Below, in pieces: positions 36,167 through 44,937 of a DNA stretch of 64,000 bases. Position numbers and translations under genes: made by a program. Positions within the stretch are counted from its first letter, which is position 1. Each line of letters opens with the position of its first letter. This stretch comes from Fidelibacterota bacterium 408169 (lineage in GTDB: Bacteria > Fidelibacterota > Marinisomatia > Marinisomatales > TCS55). The stretch is from positions 62,001 to 126,000 of the forward strand of contig NNSG01000008.1 of the NCBI GenBank assembly GCA_002256485.1, given 5' to 3'. Below the pieces are notes generated by a model. The model ran no database searches. It worked only from the letters and a program-made list of their open reading frames with translations, and was not told the DNA's origin.

Positions 36167-36230
36167 AAATACAGATTGTGAAATTATTACAATCGCTATC
36201 GCTTTTTATTCATATTAAAAGTAGATGTTC

Positions 36231-36623
36231 ATGAGTTCTTTTCAACTGGAAATTGTAACACCAACAAAAATCAGCGATGAAGGGCATATAGACTATGTAC
36301 GCTGCCCGGGATTGGATGGTTACTTCGGGGTGATGGCCAACCACCGGGAAGCCATTATTGCACTTGGAATTGGCGAAATCAAAATCACCCGGAACGGCAA
36401 GGATCATTTTTTGGCTACCAGCGGCGGTTTTGTCGAAGTCACAAAAGAAAAAGTAGAACTATTGCTGGAAACATTTGAACGAGCTGAAGAAATTGATTCA
36501 TCACGAGCGGAATCTGCGCTGCAAAGAGCACAAGACAGGAAACATCAAAAATCCATTGATGATGCACGGAATGACGCTTCTTTCTTGCGAGCTGTGAACC
36601 GATTAAACGTATCGAAACGTTGA
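36231..36623 (+). CDS. atpC: F-type ATP synthase subunit epsilon
   Basis: 130 residues from the ATG at 36231; the ATG six bases upstream leaves only three bases to the AAAAG. SFQLEIVTPTKI, GYFGVMANHREAIIALGIGEIKI and LATSGGFVEVTKEKVELL are the beta-sandwich of epsilon; a helical end follows. Couples rotation and inhibits ATP hydrolysis. Last gene of the operon, before a terminator. Confidence 0.94.
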   Translation: MSSFQLEIVTPTKISDEGHIDYVRCPGLDGYFGVMANHREAIIALGIGEIKITRNGKDHFLATSGGFVEVTKEKVELLLETFERAEEIDSSRAESALQRAQDRKHQKSIDDARNDASFLRAVNRLNVSKR

Positions 36624-36644
36624 TTTCCATTACAATCATTCACC

Positions 36645-36676
36645 AGCCGCTCGTAACTTTGTGCGGCTTTTTTTTA
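36645..36676 (+). terminator. terminator of the atp operon
   Basis: AGCCGC (36645-36650) pairs with GCGGCT (36663-36668), then eight T. The loop is 12 bases, weaker than the others but well placed after atpC. Confidence 0.8.
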
Positions 36677-36694
36677 TGCAATAATAATTAATTT

Positions 36695-38455
36695 ATGTTA
36701 AAAAGAACACACACCTGCGGAGAACTACGCAAAACACACATTGGCGAATCAGTCAGTCTGAATGGCTGGGTGAATACGGTCCGTCTCCATGGGCAAGTTA
36801 TATTTATAGACCTTCGTGATCGTTTTGGTAAAACACAGATCGTTTTTAATTCAGAAGATTATGAAGGTGATTTTGAATCAGTAAAAAAATTGTCTATTGA
36901 AGATGTATTGTCTATTAAAGGTACTGTTCAACTACGAAATACTGGAGCAATCAACCCTGATATGCCTACCGGAGAAATAGAAGTGATGGTTGACTCTATG
37001 GTATTATTAACTGAAACAAAACCATTACCTTTCGTGATTACTGATCGAGACAGCGCGCTTGAAGATTTGAGATTGAAGTACCGATATCTTGAATTGCGCA
37101 CCGATGAATTGCAGAGCAATTTGTTGACTCGCCATAAGACATATCAGTCAGTACGGAAGTATTTAGCTGATCATGATTTTGTGGAAGTAGAAACGCCTAT
37201 TTTGATGAAATCCACACCTGAAGGAGCTCGAGATTTTCTTGTACCAAGTAGAATCCATCATGGAAAATTTTATGCATTACCGCAATCACCACAGATATAC
37301 AAGCAAATTTTAATGATTTCAGGTTTTGACCGCTATTTCCAGATTGTTAAATGTTTCCGGGATGAAGACTTTCGTGCAGACCGCCAGCCTGAGTTTACCC
37401 AGATAGATATTGAAATGTCCTTTATCGATGAAGAAGATATTTTTGAAAATATGGAAGGGTTAACAAGGCATGTATTTAAGGAGGTTAAAAATATTGATCT
37501 TCCAGATCCGTTCCCAAGAATTACATTCGATGAAGCAATGTCAAAATATGGTTCTGATAAACCTGATACCCGTTATGATTTATTTTTACAGGATGTAAAA
37601 CAATTTACCGATCAGTCAGATTTCAATGCGTTTAAATCAGCTGAATGTGTAAAGGCAATTGTGTTAAAAGGCGGTGAAAAGTATTCCAGAAAAATCATTG
37701 ATGAATTAACAGAACTTGTGAAGAAATTCAACGCTAAAGGTTTAACCTGGATGGAAATGGAAGAAAATCTACTTTCGGGGGGGATATCCAAATTTTTTAG
37801 TGGTGAATTGCAACAGCAGATTATTGATACAACAGGAATGCAAAATGGGGATATTATTTTTCTTGTAGGCGATGAACGTAATATTGTCGAAACAGCTTTG
37901 GGTGTCTTACGAGTTGAATTGGCAAAAAGGGAAGGTTTAGCAGATGAAAATGAATTTAAACCTCTCTGGATTACATCTTTTCCCATGTTTGAGTATGACA
38001 AAAATGAAAACAGGTATTCAGCAATGCACCATCCTTTTACTGCCCCGCGTGAAGCAGATATTGAAAAACTGGAATCTGATCCCGGTTCAGTTCTCTCTCG
38101 CGGTTATGACTTAACGTTAAATGGCTATGAAATAGCAGGCGGTTCCATTCGTATTCATTTACCAAAAATACAAAATAAAGTGTTTTCACTTTTAGGTTTG
38201 AGTGTAAATGAAGCAAAAGAAAAATTTGGATTCTTAGTTGAAGCATTGACTTATGGTGCACCTCCACACGGAGGAATTGCTTTTGGCTTCGACAGATTAG
38301 TTATGATATTAACAGGTTCTCATAATATCCGTGATGTGATTGCATTTCCTAAAACAGCTTCTGCAGTATCGTTAATGGATGATGCACCAAATATAGTAAG
38401 CCAACACCAGTTGGATGAATTGGGCATTCAAATTAAAAATGGAGATAAGTCCTAA
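36695..38455 (+). CDS. aspS: aspartyl-tRNA synthetase
   Basis: 586 residues, bacterial type with the GAD insertion. N-terminal OB fold (NGWVNTVRLHGQVIFIDLRDRFGKTQIVF), class II motif 2 FRDEDFRADRQPEFTQIDIEMSF, and motif 3 GAPPHGGIAFGFDRLVMILTG. Attaches aspartate to tRNA-Asp. AT-rich spacer of 19 bp after the atp terminator suggests its own promoter overlaps that terminator. Confidence 0.98.
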   Translation: MLKRTHTCGELRKTHIGESVSLNGWVNTVRLHGQVIFIDLRDRFGKTQIVFNSEDYEGDFESVKKLSIEDVLSIKGTVQLRNTGAINPDMPTGEIEVMVDSMVLLTETKPLPFVITDRDSALEDLRLKYRYLELRTDELQSNLLTRHKTYQSVRKYLADHDFVEVETPILMKSTPEGARDFLVPSRIHHGKFYALPQSPQIYKQILMISGFDRYFQIVKCFRDEDFRADRQPEFTQIDIEMSFIDEEDIFENMEGLTRHVFKEVKNIDLPDPFPRITFDEAMSKYGSDKPDTRYDLFLQDVKQFTDQSDFNAFKSAECVKAIVLKGGEKYSRKIIDELTELVKKFNAKGLTWMEMEENLLSGGISKFFSGELQQQIIDTTGMQNGDIIFLVGDERNIVETALGVLRVELAKREGLADENEFKPLWITSFPMFEYDKNENRYSAMHHPFTAPREADIEKLESDPGSVLSRGYDLTLNGYEIAGGSIRIHLPKIQNKVFSLLGLSVNEAKEKFGFLVEALTYGAPPHGGIAFGFDRLVMILTGSHNIRDVIAFPKTASAVSLMDDAPNIVSQHQLDELGIQIKNGDKS

Positions 38456-38506
38456 AAAGATAACAGTCTTTCTTTTCTTTTACTTTTTCCTATACTACAT
38501 TCAATC

Positions 38507-39223
38507 ATGAAACGCTTTTTTTACCTGTTGTGTGTTTATTTTTGGATTCATAACTCCATTTTCCCTCAATTAATTAATTGGCAGGAAAAAGCCAGCAAAA
38601 TGGTGGAAACACAGATTCTTGCCAGAGGAGTAACAGATGAAAAAACATTAAATATTATGAGAACTACTCCCCGCCATATGTTTATTCCTGATCAACAGCA
38701 TCCTTTTGCTTATATGGATTCTGCTTTACCAATTGGATATAATCAAACAATTTCACAACCATACATAGTTGGACTAATGACATCTTTGTTGCAGTTAAAG
38801 GAAAAAGATAAAGTGCTTGAAATTGGTACAGGTTCAGGGTATCAGGCTGCAATATTATCCCCACTTTGTAAATTAGTGTTTACAATAGAAATAGTTAAAG
38901 AATTGGCAGATCAGTCTAAAAAAACATTACAACAATTAGGTTATAATAATGTTCTTACAAGGTGGGGTGACGGATATCAAGGATGGCCGGAGGAAGCGCC
39001 ATTTGATGCAATTATTGTAACAGCAGCTCCCCCAGAAATTCCGCAAAAATTGATAGAACAATTGAAAATTGGTGGAAGGTTAGTAATACCCGTTGGAAAT
39101 TACTGGCAGGAGTTGAAGGTAATTACAAAACAGAATGATGGTACACTGGATAAACAATTTATCATACCGGTTCGATTTGTGCCTATGGTACATCCAAAAA
39201 AGCCTATACCCAATCAAAAATAA
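38507..39223 (+). CDS. pcm: protein-L-isoaspartate O-methyltransferase, exported form
   Basis: 238 residues. Motifs: ARGVTDEKTLNIMRTTPRHMFIP, ALPIGYNQTISQPYIVGLM, the SAM site VLEIGTGSGYQAAILS and AAPPEIPQKLIEQLKIGGRLVIPVG. It repairs isoaspartyl residues. The N-terminus (FFYLLCVYFWIHNSIF) is a signal-peptide-like segment, so this form may act outside the cytoplasm, where SAM supply is unclear, or stay membrane-tethered. Follows aspS by 51 bp. Confidence 0.93.
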   Translation: MKRFFYLLCVYFWIHNSIFPQLINWQEKASKMVETQILARGVTDEKTLNIMRTTPRHMFIPDQQHPFAYMDSALPIGYNQTISQPYIVGLMTSLLQLKEKDKVLEIGTGSGYQAAILSPLCKLVFTIEIVKELADQSKKTLQQLGYNNVLTRWGDGYQGWPEEAPFDAIIVTAAPPEIPQKLIEQLKIGGRLVIPVGNYWQELKVITKQNDGTLDKQFIIPVRFVPMVHPKKPIPNQK

Positions 39224-39255
39224 TTGATGAAAATTAAAATGAATACATTTTAGAA

Positions 39256-39966
39256 ATGAAAATTGATTCAATTAATATTGACAGTTTTAAGCAAATCGTT
39301 TTTTTTACCGGAGCAGGAATGTCTGCCGAATCGGGTGTTCCGACATATAGGGGAGAAGGAGGTGTTTGGCACGAATATAATTGGCAGGAATACGCTTGTC
39401 AGGAAGCATGGGAACTGAATCCGGAGAAAGTATTTGATTTTCATGATCTCCGCAGGGCCGAAGCATTGAAATGTTTTCCTCATAAGGGACATGATGTTAT
39501 CACTGCTCTACAAAACACTCATCCAAATGTATTAATTGTAACTCAAAATATAGACGGTATGCACCAGCGTGCGGGATCGGAAAATGTGATAGAACTCCAT
39601 GGTAGCATTTGGCGAATAAGGTGTGAAAAGGAAGGCTGGGTAAAAGAAGATTTAATTACTTCAAATTTTGAAAAACGAAAATGTGATTGCGGTACATGGC
39701 TTCGCCCGGATATTATCTGGTTTAGTGATATGTTGAATCCGGATACCGTTCAGCAGGCAAATGAAGCTATTTCCAAATGCGATTTATTTATCAGTATCGG
39801 TACTTCCGGAGTGGTATGGCCCGCTGCCGGCTATCCTCAACTGGCTAAATCTACCGGAGCAATGTGTGTTGAAGTGAATCCAGAACCCAGCGAACAAGCT
39901 TGGATGGTTGACGATGTATATAAAGGTAAAGCAGGAGAAATGCTGCCTCTATTATTCGATGTGTGA
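39256..39966 (+). CDS. cobB: NAD-dependent protein deacylase (sirtuin, CobB type)
   Basis: 236 residues. FFTGAGMSAESGVPTYRGEGGVWHEYNW, the NAD pocket TQNIDGMHQRAGSENVIELHG with catalytic His, then WLRPDIIWFSDML and the end ISIGTSGVVWPAAGYPQLAK, VEVNPEPS. The HEYNWQEYACQ part and the R in FHDLRR resemble class III desuccinylases. The zinc site has one cysteine before and a CDC after, as in Escherichia CobB rather than the CX2C..CX2C form. Follows pcm by 32 bp. Confidence 0.93.
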   Translation: MKIDSINIDSFKQIVFFTGAGMSAESGVPTYRGEGGVWHEYNWQEYACQEAWELNPEKVFDFHDLRRAEALKCFPHKGHDVITALQNTHPNVLIVTQNIDGMHQRAGSENVIELHGSIWRIRCEKEGWVKEDLITSNFEKRKCDCGTWLRPDIIWFSDMLNPDTVQQANEAISKCDLFISIGTSGVVWPAAGYPQLAKSTGAMCVEVNPEPSEQAWMVDDVYKGKAGEMLPLLFDV

Positions 39967-40030
39967 TGGTGAACACGGCTTCAGGTCATTTTTTGCTGTA
40001 GTTTCAGTTGTAATTCAGAAAGGATGTACC

Positions 40031-40198
40031 ATGAAAAAAGATACATATGCTGAAAATCAGATTCGTCAATATTTAAACCAATTACACATTCAACGCCGTT
40101 GTGGATTAATTATTACAGACACTAAGGACGAAAAAGAAAAATATAAAAATAAATTCCTACGCTTATTAGAAATCAAAGGCCCATTAGCAAAAGCGTAA
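40031..40198 (+). CDS. small basic hypothetical protein
   Basis: 55 residues from the ATG at 40031, which is preceded by AGAAAGGATG; a longer frame starting at 39908 overlaps the sirtuin gene and is not credible. No signal or membrane segment; charged, helical ends. No family recognised. Confidence 0.5.
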   Translation: MKKDTYAENQIRQYLNQLHIQRRCGLIITDTKDEKEKYKNKFLRLLEIKGPLAKA

Positions 40199-40231
40199 AA
40201 ATATATTGAATAATATTAATAATAACTGTAT

Positions 40232-40254
40232 ATTATTCATAATTAATGAATAAT
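40232..40254. repeat. AT-rich perfect inverted repeat
   Basis: ATTATTCAT (40232-40240) and ATGAATAAT (40246-40254), loop AATTA, 20 bases before the start of the secreted protein gene. Possibly an operator or part of its promoter. Confidence 0.4.
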
Positions 40255-40274
40255 CAAATCATAGTGAGGCAACC

Positions 40275-41747
40275 ATGAAACAGATAATCATTTCAGTAAC
40301 ATTTATTTCCGTGTGCTTTGGTGGAGATAAAATTGCGAATCTTTTTAAAGATCAAATTCAGCAATTGCCGCTGGAAATCCAGCAGAAAATTTCCAAGAAA
40401 GGATATTCTTGGAAAAATATTTCAGGTAAACCATCGAACCGTTCCATGATGGATCCCAGCGATTTATTGGGCGAATGGATGCATGAAGATGAAAATGCAA
40501 CAGTTTGGATGACTGTGGGAACAGATCAGTCAATAATGAATTTTATGCAACTAAATGGTTTGGAACCTGCTGAAGGGGGAGTAGATGTAACAGGGACAGT
40601 TTCAGATACAATGAACTATATGTTTGCAATGGCTGAAAGTTATTATGGGTATGATATATCAATGGTCGTTCTGTCTAATAATCCATTCGATATTGATGAA
40701 GATTACGATGATTATGATGAAGATGAAATTCCTGATAATTTAGAATTACCGTTTCTTGCATTTATGCATATGTCATTTTTTGGATATGGCGAAACTGCGT
40801 TTATTGTTGCTGATACTGTTAATGGAGAACCTGTAGAATATTGGTATGAAATTAATGATTCCACAGATTATTTGACTATTGATTCTACAACGATGAGAAT
40901 TGATATGTCTGAATTAACAGTTTCAAATGATGCAGGTGATTCTACATACACTATTTCGGGTTCAGTTTGGCCTGGGACAATAGACCTGGTAGCTGATACT
41001 CCCTTTGAGATGCCCTTTTTAGCACAAGATTTTGGTCCTGACCCTGACGATAATGAATCCTTATATTTTCAATTCTTTGATGATGGAACCGGTTATGAAA
41101 TATCAGAAGTCTATGATGATTATTATTACTATGAGTATACAGATACATCAGAATTCGAATGGTCTGCTACCGATGATTCCCTAACTCTGATATTTTCTGA
41201 ATATGATGATTATTATGGTTACGAATATTCAGATACAATCTCACTTGCTTACGCAGTAGAGAATGATACGATAACAATTGAAGCAGAGTTTGATTTTTGC
41301 GACATGATGGAAGATGATTACTATTACTACTATGATAGTCTCGATTGTTTTGACATGTTCGAAGAAGACTTTGGCATGACAGATATCCAGGATATCACAA
41401 TCGATTTTTGGATGGAATTGAGTTATGTGGGCCCATTGGCCATTGCCGGAGAAATTGCATTGCAGCCCGGTCAATTCAAACTGCATCAAGCGTATCCAAA
41501 TCCATTCAACCCTACAACAACGCTAAAGTATGAAATGGGTTCAGCCGGGCCGGTGTCCATTGACGTATTTGATGTAAATGGACGGAAGATTCGCAGTTTA
41601 CATACTGGCATTCAAACTCCCGGACAGCATGAAGTACGATGGGATGCAAAGAATGATAATGGGCGAAGTATGAGTTCCGGTGTTTACTTGTTTAAAGTAA
41701 ATGTGAATGGAAAGACACATACAGCCAAGACGCTATTGCTAAAATAA
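40275..41747 (+). CDS. secreted acidic tyrosine-rich protein with sorting domain
   Basis: 490 residues: a short signal peptide (KQIIISVTFISVCFG), a globular part and a C-terminal sorting domain (LHQAYPNPFNPTTTLKYEMG ... SSGVYLFKVNVNG). The middle is unusually rich in D, E and Y, with clusters such as EDYDDYDEDEIPD, YDDYYYYEYTDTSEFEW, YDDYYGYEYSD and EDDYYYYYDSLD. Acidic clusters of this kind often bind calcium or other cations. It has no recognised domain. A terminator follows. Confidence 0.85.
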   Translation: MKQIIISVTFISVCFGGDKIANLFKDQIQQLPLEIQQKISKKGYSWKNISGKPSNRSMMDPSDLLGEWMHEDENATVWMTVGTDQSIMNFMQLNGLEPAEGGVDVTGTVSDTMNYMFAMAESYYGYDISMVVLSNNPFDIDEDYDDYDEDEIPDNLELPFLAFMHMSFFGYGETAFIVADTVNGEPVEYWYEINDSTDYLTIDSTTMRIDMSELTVSNDAGDSTYTISGSVWPGTIDLVADTPFEMPFLAQDFGPDPDDNESLYFQFFDDGTGYEISEVYDDYYYYEYTDTSEFEWSATDDSLTLIFSEYDDYYGYEYSDTISLAYAVENDTITIEAEFDFCDMMEDDYYYYYDSLDCFDMFEEDFGMTDIQDITIDFWMELSYVGPLAIAGEIALQPGQFKLHQAYPNPFNPTTTLKYEMGSAGPVSIDVFDVNGRKIRSLHTGIQTPGQHEVRWDAKNDNGRSMSSGVYLFKVNVNGKTHTAKTLLLK

Positions 41748-41768
41748 TTACACCCGTTTAAACTATAT

Positions 41769-41807
41769 AAAAGCCCTGTTTCGATTATTCGTGACGGGGC
41801 TTTTTTT
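41769..41807 (+). terminator. intrinsic terminator
   Basis: AAAAGCCC (41769-41776) and GGGGCTTTTTTT (41796-41807) with a paired inner stem (TGTTTCG / CGTGACG), 22 bases after the stop at 41747. Confidence 0.9.
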
Positions 41808-41822
41808 ATGTAAATTATATCA

Positions 41823-42425
41823 ATGAATCACCTACTTATCATTACGGCTCTCCAATCTGAAGCAGAACCAATAATTAAACAGTATCGATTAGAGAAAAAA
41901 TATCATTCTGAAAAATTATTCTATTTTCAACGGGATGAAATAACATGTTTAACAACTGGAGTTGGGGAAAGTAATGTCCGTAAACGGTTGGGTGCTTTTC
42001 TTGAAAGAATGGATTGCTCAAATACAGTTCTTGTTAATATTGGCATTGCCGGTGGGAAAAAATCTGTAACCGAAATCGGAAAAATGTATTTAGTCAATAA
42101 AATCATTTCTGAAACGAATAAAAATGTTTGGCTGTTAAATAATTTGTTAAAGACAGAAATCCCAGAAATTCAGTTAACGACAGTAACTAAAAGTGTAACG
42201 AATGGAGGTGAAAAATATGAAGGACTAGTTGACATGGAAGCTGCTGCAATATTTGAAACAGCTTCAAAATTTATATCTGCTCAACAATTATATTTTTTGA
42301 AAATTGTCTCCGATTATATGGAACAAGTTTTGGATAGTCCGGAGCAAGTTTTACCGCTTATAACAAATAAATTGCCAAAGATTGAATGTTTTATAAATCT
42401 CCTAAAGAAAACTAAAAAAGAATAA
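41823..42425 (+). CDS. purine nucleosidase-like protein (phosphorylase superfamily)
   Basis: 200 residues, in the size range of futalosine hydrolases and MTA/SAH nucleosidases. NHLLIITALQSEAEPIIKQY at the N-terminus, LTTGVGESNVRKRLG, NIGIAGG and VDMEAAAIFETAS (catalytic Glu for ribose contact) are visible. The final catalytic Asp motif (SD.AD in MTAN) appears as SDYMEQ, so the substrate might differ; futalosine hydrolase (mqnB) is possible but not proven. Confidence 0.75.
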   Translation: MNHLLIITALQSEAEPIIKQYRLEKKYHSEKLFYFQRDEITCLTTGVGESNVRKRLGAFLERMDCSNTVLVNIGIAGGKKSVTEIGKMYLVNKIISETNKNVWLLNNLLKTEIPEIQLTTVTKSVTNGGEKYEGLVDMEAAAIFETASKFISAQQLYFLKIVSDYMEQVLDSPEQVLPLITNKLPKIECFINLLKKTKKE

Positions 42426-42433
42426 TTAGATAA

Positions 42434-43108
42434 TTATTCCAACAATTTTTTCAATGGTTTTAATGCCCCATAAACACATTCATTGACCGCATTTGTCAAA
42501 CTAATAGATGAATACCAATATGTGTTTGTCCAAAGCACATCTCCATTTGAAGCATTCAAAAGTTGCACAGTCATTCCTACACGCGAAGAAACATATTCTA
42601 CCGATTCTCTTTCCGTTAAGGATCCTTTTTTTGTAGATGTTGTTTCAGTTATTGTTGTTTCGTAGTGTACGATTTCATTTCCGCTTTGATCTTTTGTGAC
42701 AATCGGTTCGTCAATTGTCTCTACAGTTTTAACGGATGATCCTTTATCTCTCGTAGTTATGGGTACAACAAATACCTGATGATCTTTGAATTCAGTGAGT
42801 GTGCATAACAATGCGAAGTCAGAAGATGTCATCTTAACATCAATTTCATTCTGTGTAATTCCAGTCTGGGATAATGATGCTTCTTTAATTAATGCCGGAG
42901 TCGTTTCTCTTTCCACAATATTGATCCCCATTTTCATTAAATGGTACACAATACTTTTATTGATAATAGTACCGGATCCGGAAAATGTACGGAAATCTGG
43001 AGTAGGATAAATAACGATTGTTTCGATACTGGTAAAATCAAAATCCGGTTTTACGACCGGTTTATCTGTACATGAAAAAAGAAAAATAAAAACAAAAACT
43101 CTTCTCAT
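42434..43108 (-). CDS. hypothetical lipoprotein, CsgG/LpoB-like fold possible
   Basis: 224 residues. MRRVFVFIFLFSCTDKP is a short signal with lipobox LFSC, so it is likely anchored at Cys13. The order IETIVIYPTPDF...HLMKMGINIVERETTPALIKE...ADFALLCTLTEFKDHQV...VGMTVQLLNASNGDVLWTNTY is that of CsgG/LpoB-like outer-membrane lipoproteins. The gene converges with 41823-42425, 8 bp apart, and ends a six-gene minus run. Confidence 0.7.
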   Translation of the reverse strand: MRRVFVFIFLFSCTDKPVVKPDFDFTSIETIVIYPTPDFRTFSGSGTIINKSIVYHLMKMGINIVERETTPALIKEASLSQTGITQNEIDVKMTSSDFALLCTLTEFKDHQVFVVPITTRDKGSSVKTVETIDEPIVTKDQSGNEIVHYETTITETTSTKKGSLTERESVEYVSSRVGMTVQLLNASNGDVLWTNTYWYSSISLTNAVNECVYGALKPLKKLLE

Positions 43109-43111
43109 AAC

Positions 43112-43489
43112 TCAGTCTCGTAAATGTTTAAGGTGAACCTCAGCTTCTCTTTTTAATGCGTCTGTCTTTGCATAATTCAAACAATTATACCACGCAGATA
43201 TCGCTTCATCTTTTTTACCCAGTAATTCCAGTAATTGTCCTTCCATTTGGTATATTTCTGCTAATGTTGAATCAACCGTTTTGGTCTTTCGAAGACTAGA
43301 GTTTGTATAATTGACATTTTTGGCTTGATTAATAAATGATAGTGCCTTCTCATATTCTTTATCTTGTATGGCCATGATACTTTTATTAATTAGAGAATTG
43401 ATATCTTCTTTGTTAGTCTCATCCGCTATTATTATTGTTAGAAATAGTGCGGTGAGTATAACTATGAATTTGTTATGGTATCTTTTCAT
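43112..43489 (-). CDS. exported TPR-like protein
   Basis: 125 residues: signal peptide (KFIVILTALFLTIIIA), then about three TPR-like helical pairs (ALSFINQAKNVNY, AEIYQMEGQLLELLGKKDEAISAWYNCLNYA). Probably a periplasmic binding scaffold. It is 3 bp before the lipoprotein gene and 10 bp after the CBS gene. Confidence 0.75.
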   Translation of the reverse strand: MKRYHNKFIVILTALFLTIIIADETNKEDINSLINKSIMAIQDKEYEKALSFINQAKNVNYTNSSLRKTKTVDSTLAEIYQMEGQLLELLGKKDEAISAWYNCLNYAKTDALKREAEVHLKHLRD

Positions 43490-43499
43490 TTCTAATCCA

Positions 43500-43895
43500 C
43501 TACGATAGTTTTTGAATCGCCCTTAATACATCTCTACGACTTACCTGTCCTACAAGTTTTCCATTATCTACAACCGGCAGGCGGCGAAAATGAGTTTCTT
43601 GAAAATATTCTGCAAGATCTACAATTCCCATTGAAGATGAAATCGTTTTCACATTAGTAGACATGAAGTCTTTTACTAATCCACCTATTTCATTGTGATA
43701 CGCAGATTGTACAAACGTCTCCATGCAGTCAATCTCCGAGAGCATTCCCACCAAGTTTCCTTCATCATCTAACACCGGTGCACCGGATATTCTGTATGAA
43801 ATTAACGTGTCAATAGCGTTCAACACCTGAGTTTCGGGTGTAAACGTAATCAGCTTTTTTGTCATTATATCGCCACCATTCAATTCTTTATTCAT
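43500..43895 (-). CDS. CBS domain protein
   Basis: 131 residues, two CBS motifs (about 10-65: VLNAIDTLISYRISGAPVLDDEGNLVGMLSEIDCM; about 77-128: IVDLAEYFQETHFRRLPVVDNGKLVGQVSRRDVL). Such free-standing pairs bind adenosyl nucleotides and act as sensors. It overlaps the GerW-type gene by 4 bp (ATGA), so the two are coupled. Confidence 0.93.
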   Translation of the reverse strand: MNKELNGGDIMTKKLITFTPETQVLNAIDTLISYRISGAPVLDDEGNLVGMLSEIDCMETFVQSAYHNEIGGLVKDFMSTNVKTISSSMGIVDLAEYFQETHFRRLPVVDNGKLVGQVSRRDVLRAIQKLS

Positions 43896-44278
43896 GACGA
43901 TTCCTCCTCATTAATTCCACTATTTTCGGTTTTGTTGTCCACCATTTCTTTAACTGTTTCCATGACTTTTGGTGCAAGATCAAACAATTTTCCGGCGACA
44001 CTTTCTTTGTCGCCGATTGTGAGCATTTTAGCACCGTCAACCCCTAAAACGACAAAAGCGACCGGTTCAATACTCCAACCACCACCAATTCCGGATCCTT
44101 CCCCGGATTGTTTCGATTCTGTACCGGCTCCACCTCCGGCACCAAATCCAAAGGTTACTTTGGAAACAGGAATAACAGTATTCTCGCCGGCTGTGATAGG
44201 CTCACCCACAACTGTTCGTGTCAACATCAGGTTTTGGACTTCTTTTAACGTACTTTTAATTAAGTCTGCTACATTCAT
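43892..44278 (-). CDS. GerW/YtfJ-family protein
   Basis: 128 residues. ADLIKSTLKEVQNLMLTRTVVGEPI, GENTVIPVSKVTFGFGAGGGAG (the GerW hallmark), GSGIGGGWSIEPVAFVVL are all present. First named from spore-forming Firmicutes, but found in many non-spore formers, where its role is unknown. The DUF2953 gene lies directly upstream, the same pairing as ytfI-ytfJ in Bacillus. Confidence 0.92.
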   Translation of the reverse strand: MNVADLIKSTLKEVQNLMLTRTVVGEPITAGENTVIPVSKVTFGFGAGGGAGTESKQSGEGSGIGGGWSIEPVAFVVLGVDGAKMLTIGDKESVAGKLFDLAPKVMETVKEMVDNKTENSGINEEESS

Positions 44279-44289
44279 AATAATCCTCT

Positions 44290-44892
44290 TTATTTTCGAA
44301 ATTTAAAATATGTAAATCCAACTTGGATAATTGTAACCAACGGCGAAAAGCGTACATGCAAAGTTCCTTCAACATCCGTAATCATTTTTTGAGTAAATAC
44401 CGGTTCCAAAGCTAATATAAATTTATGGGGTCTGACTAATCCTTTAAAGGAATTCATAAAACCAAAGATCATACCTGTTTGCATAGGATTGGGTAATCCC
44501 ATTTTTCCTTTTAAGGAGAATTCTTCCCAACGGGTTGAACGGATGATTGACTTTGTCAATTGCATAATAGGAATTTTACGGAAAAACTGATATTTCTCCT
44601 TGATTGATTTTTTCCCTTTTGTATGTTTTTTCTTATTCATTTTTTGGGATTTACGACTCAGTGTTTTAACATATATAGGTTTATGATATGTTCCAATGTT
44701 GATGGTTTTTTCCGGATAAAAATTTATACCAATGCCCCGTTTACCATATCCAAACATTAAGCGGGCGTTTCCATGTAAGTGAGATTCTTGAAATTTCAAT
44801 TTACCTTTTAACTTCATTCGTATTGGACATATGAGCACGATCAATAAAACACTCAAAATGAAAAGAAGTGTATATAAAATGATGTTTAACAC
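44290..44892 (-). CDS. DUF2953 family protein
   Basis: 200 residues, N-terminal membrane helix (MLNIILYTLLFILSVLLIVLICPIRMK) and a soluble domain with KGKLKFQESHLHGNARLMFGYGKRGIGI. Its position next to the GerW-type gene supports assignment to DUF2953 (YtfI). Likely membrane-bound partner. Confidence 0.82.
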   Translation of the reverse strand: MLNIILYTLLFILSVLLIVLICPIRMKLKGKLKFQESHLHGNARLMFGYGKRGIGINFYPEKTINIGTYHKPIYVKTLSRKSQKMNKKKHTKGKKSIKEKYQFFRKIPIMQLTKSIIRSTRWEEFSLKGKMGLPNPMQTGMIFGFMNSFKGLVRPHKFILALEPVFTQKMITDVEGTLHVRFSPLVTIIQVGFTYFKFRK

Positions 44893-44937
44893 AATAGACT
44901 AATTTGATACATGAAAAAATTATTTCCCAAACTTTTT

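Noticed and set aside
39256-39966. Defective zinc site in the sirtuin
   Set aside because: Having fewer than four regular cysteine pairs also occurs in Escherichia CobB; not evidence of loss of function.
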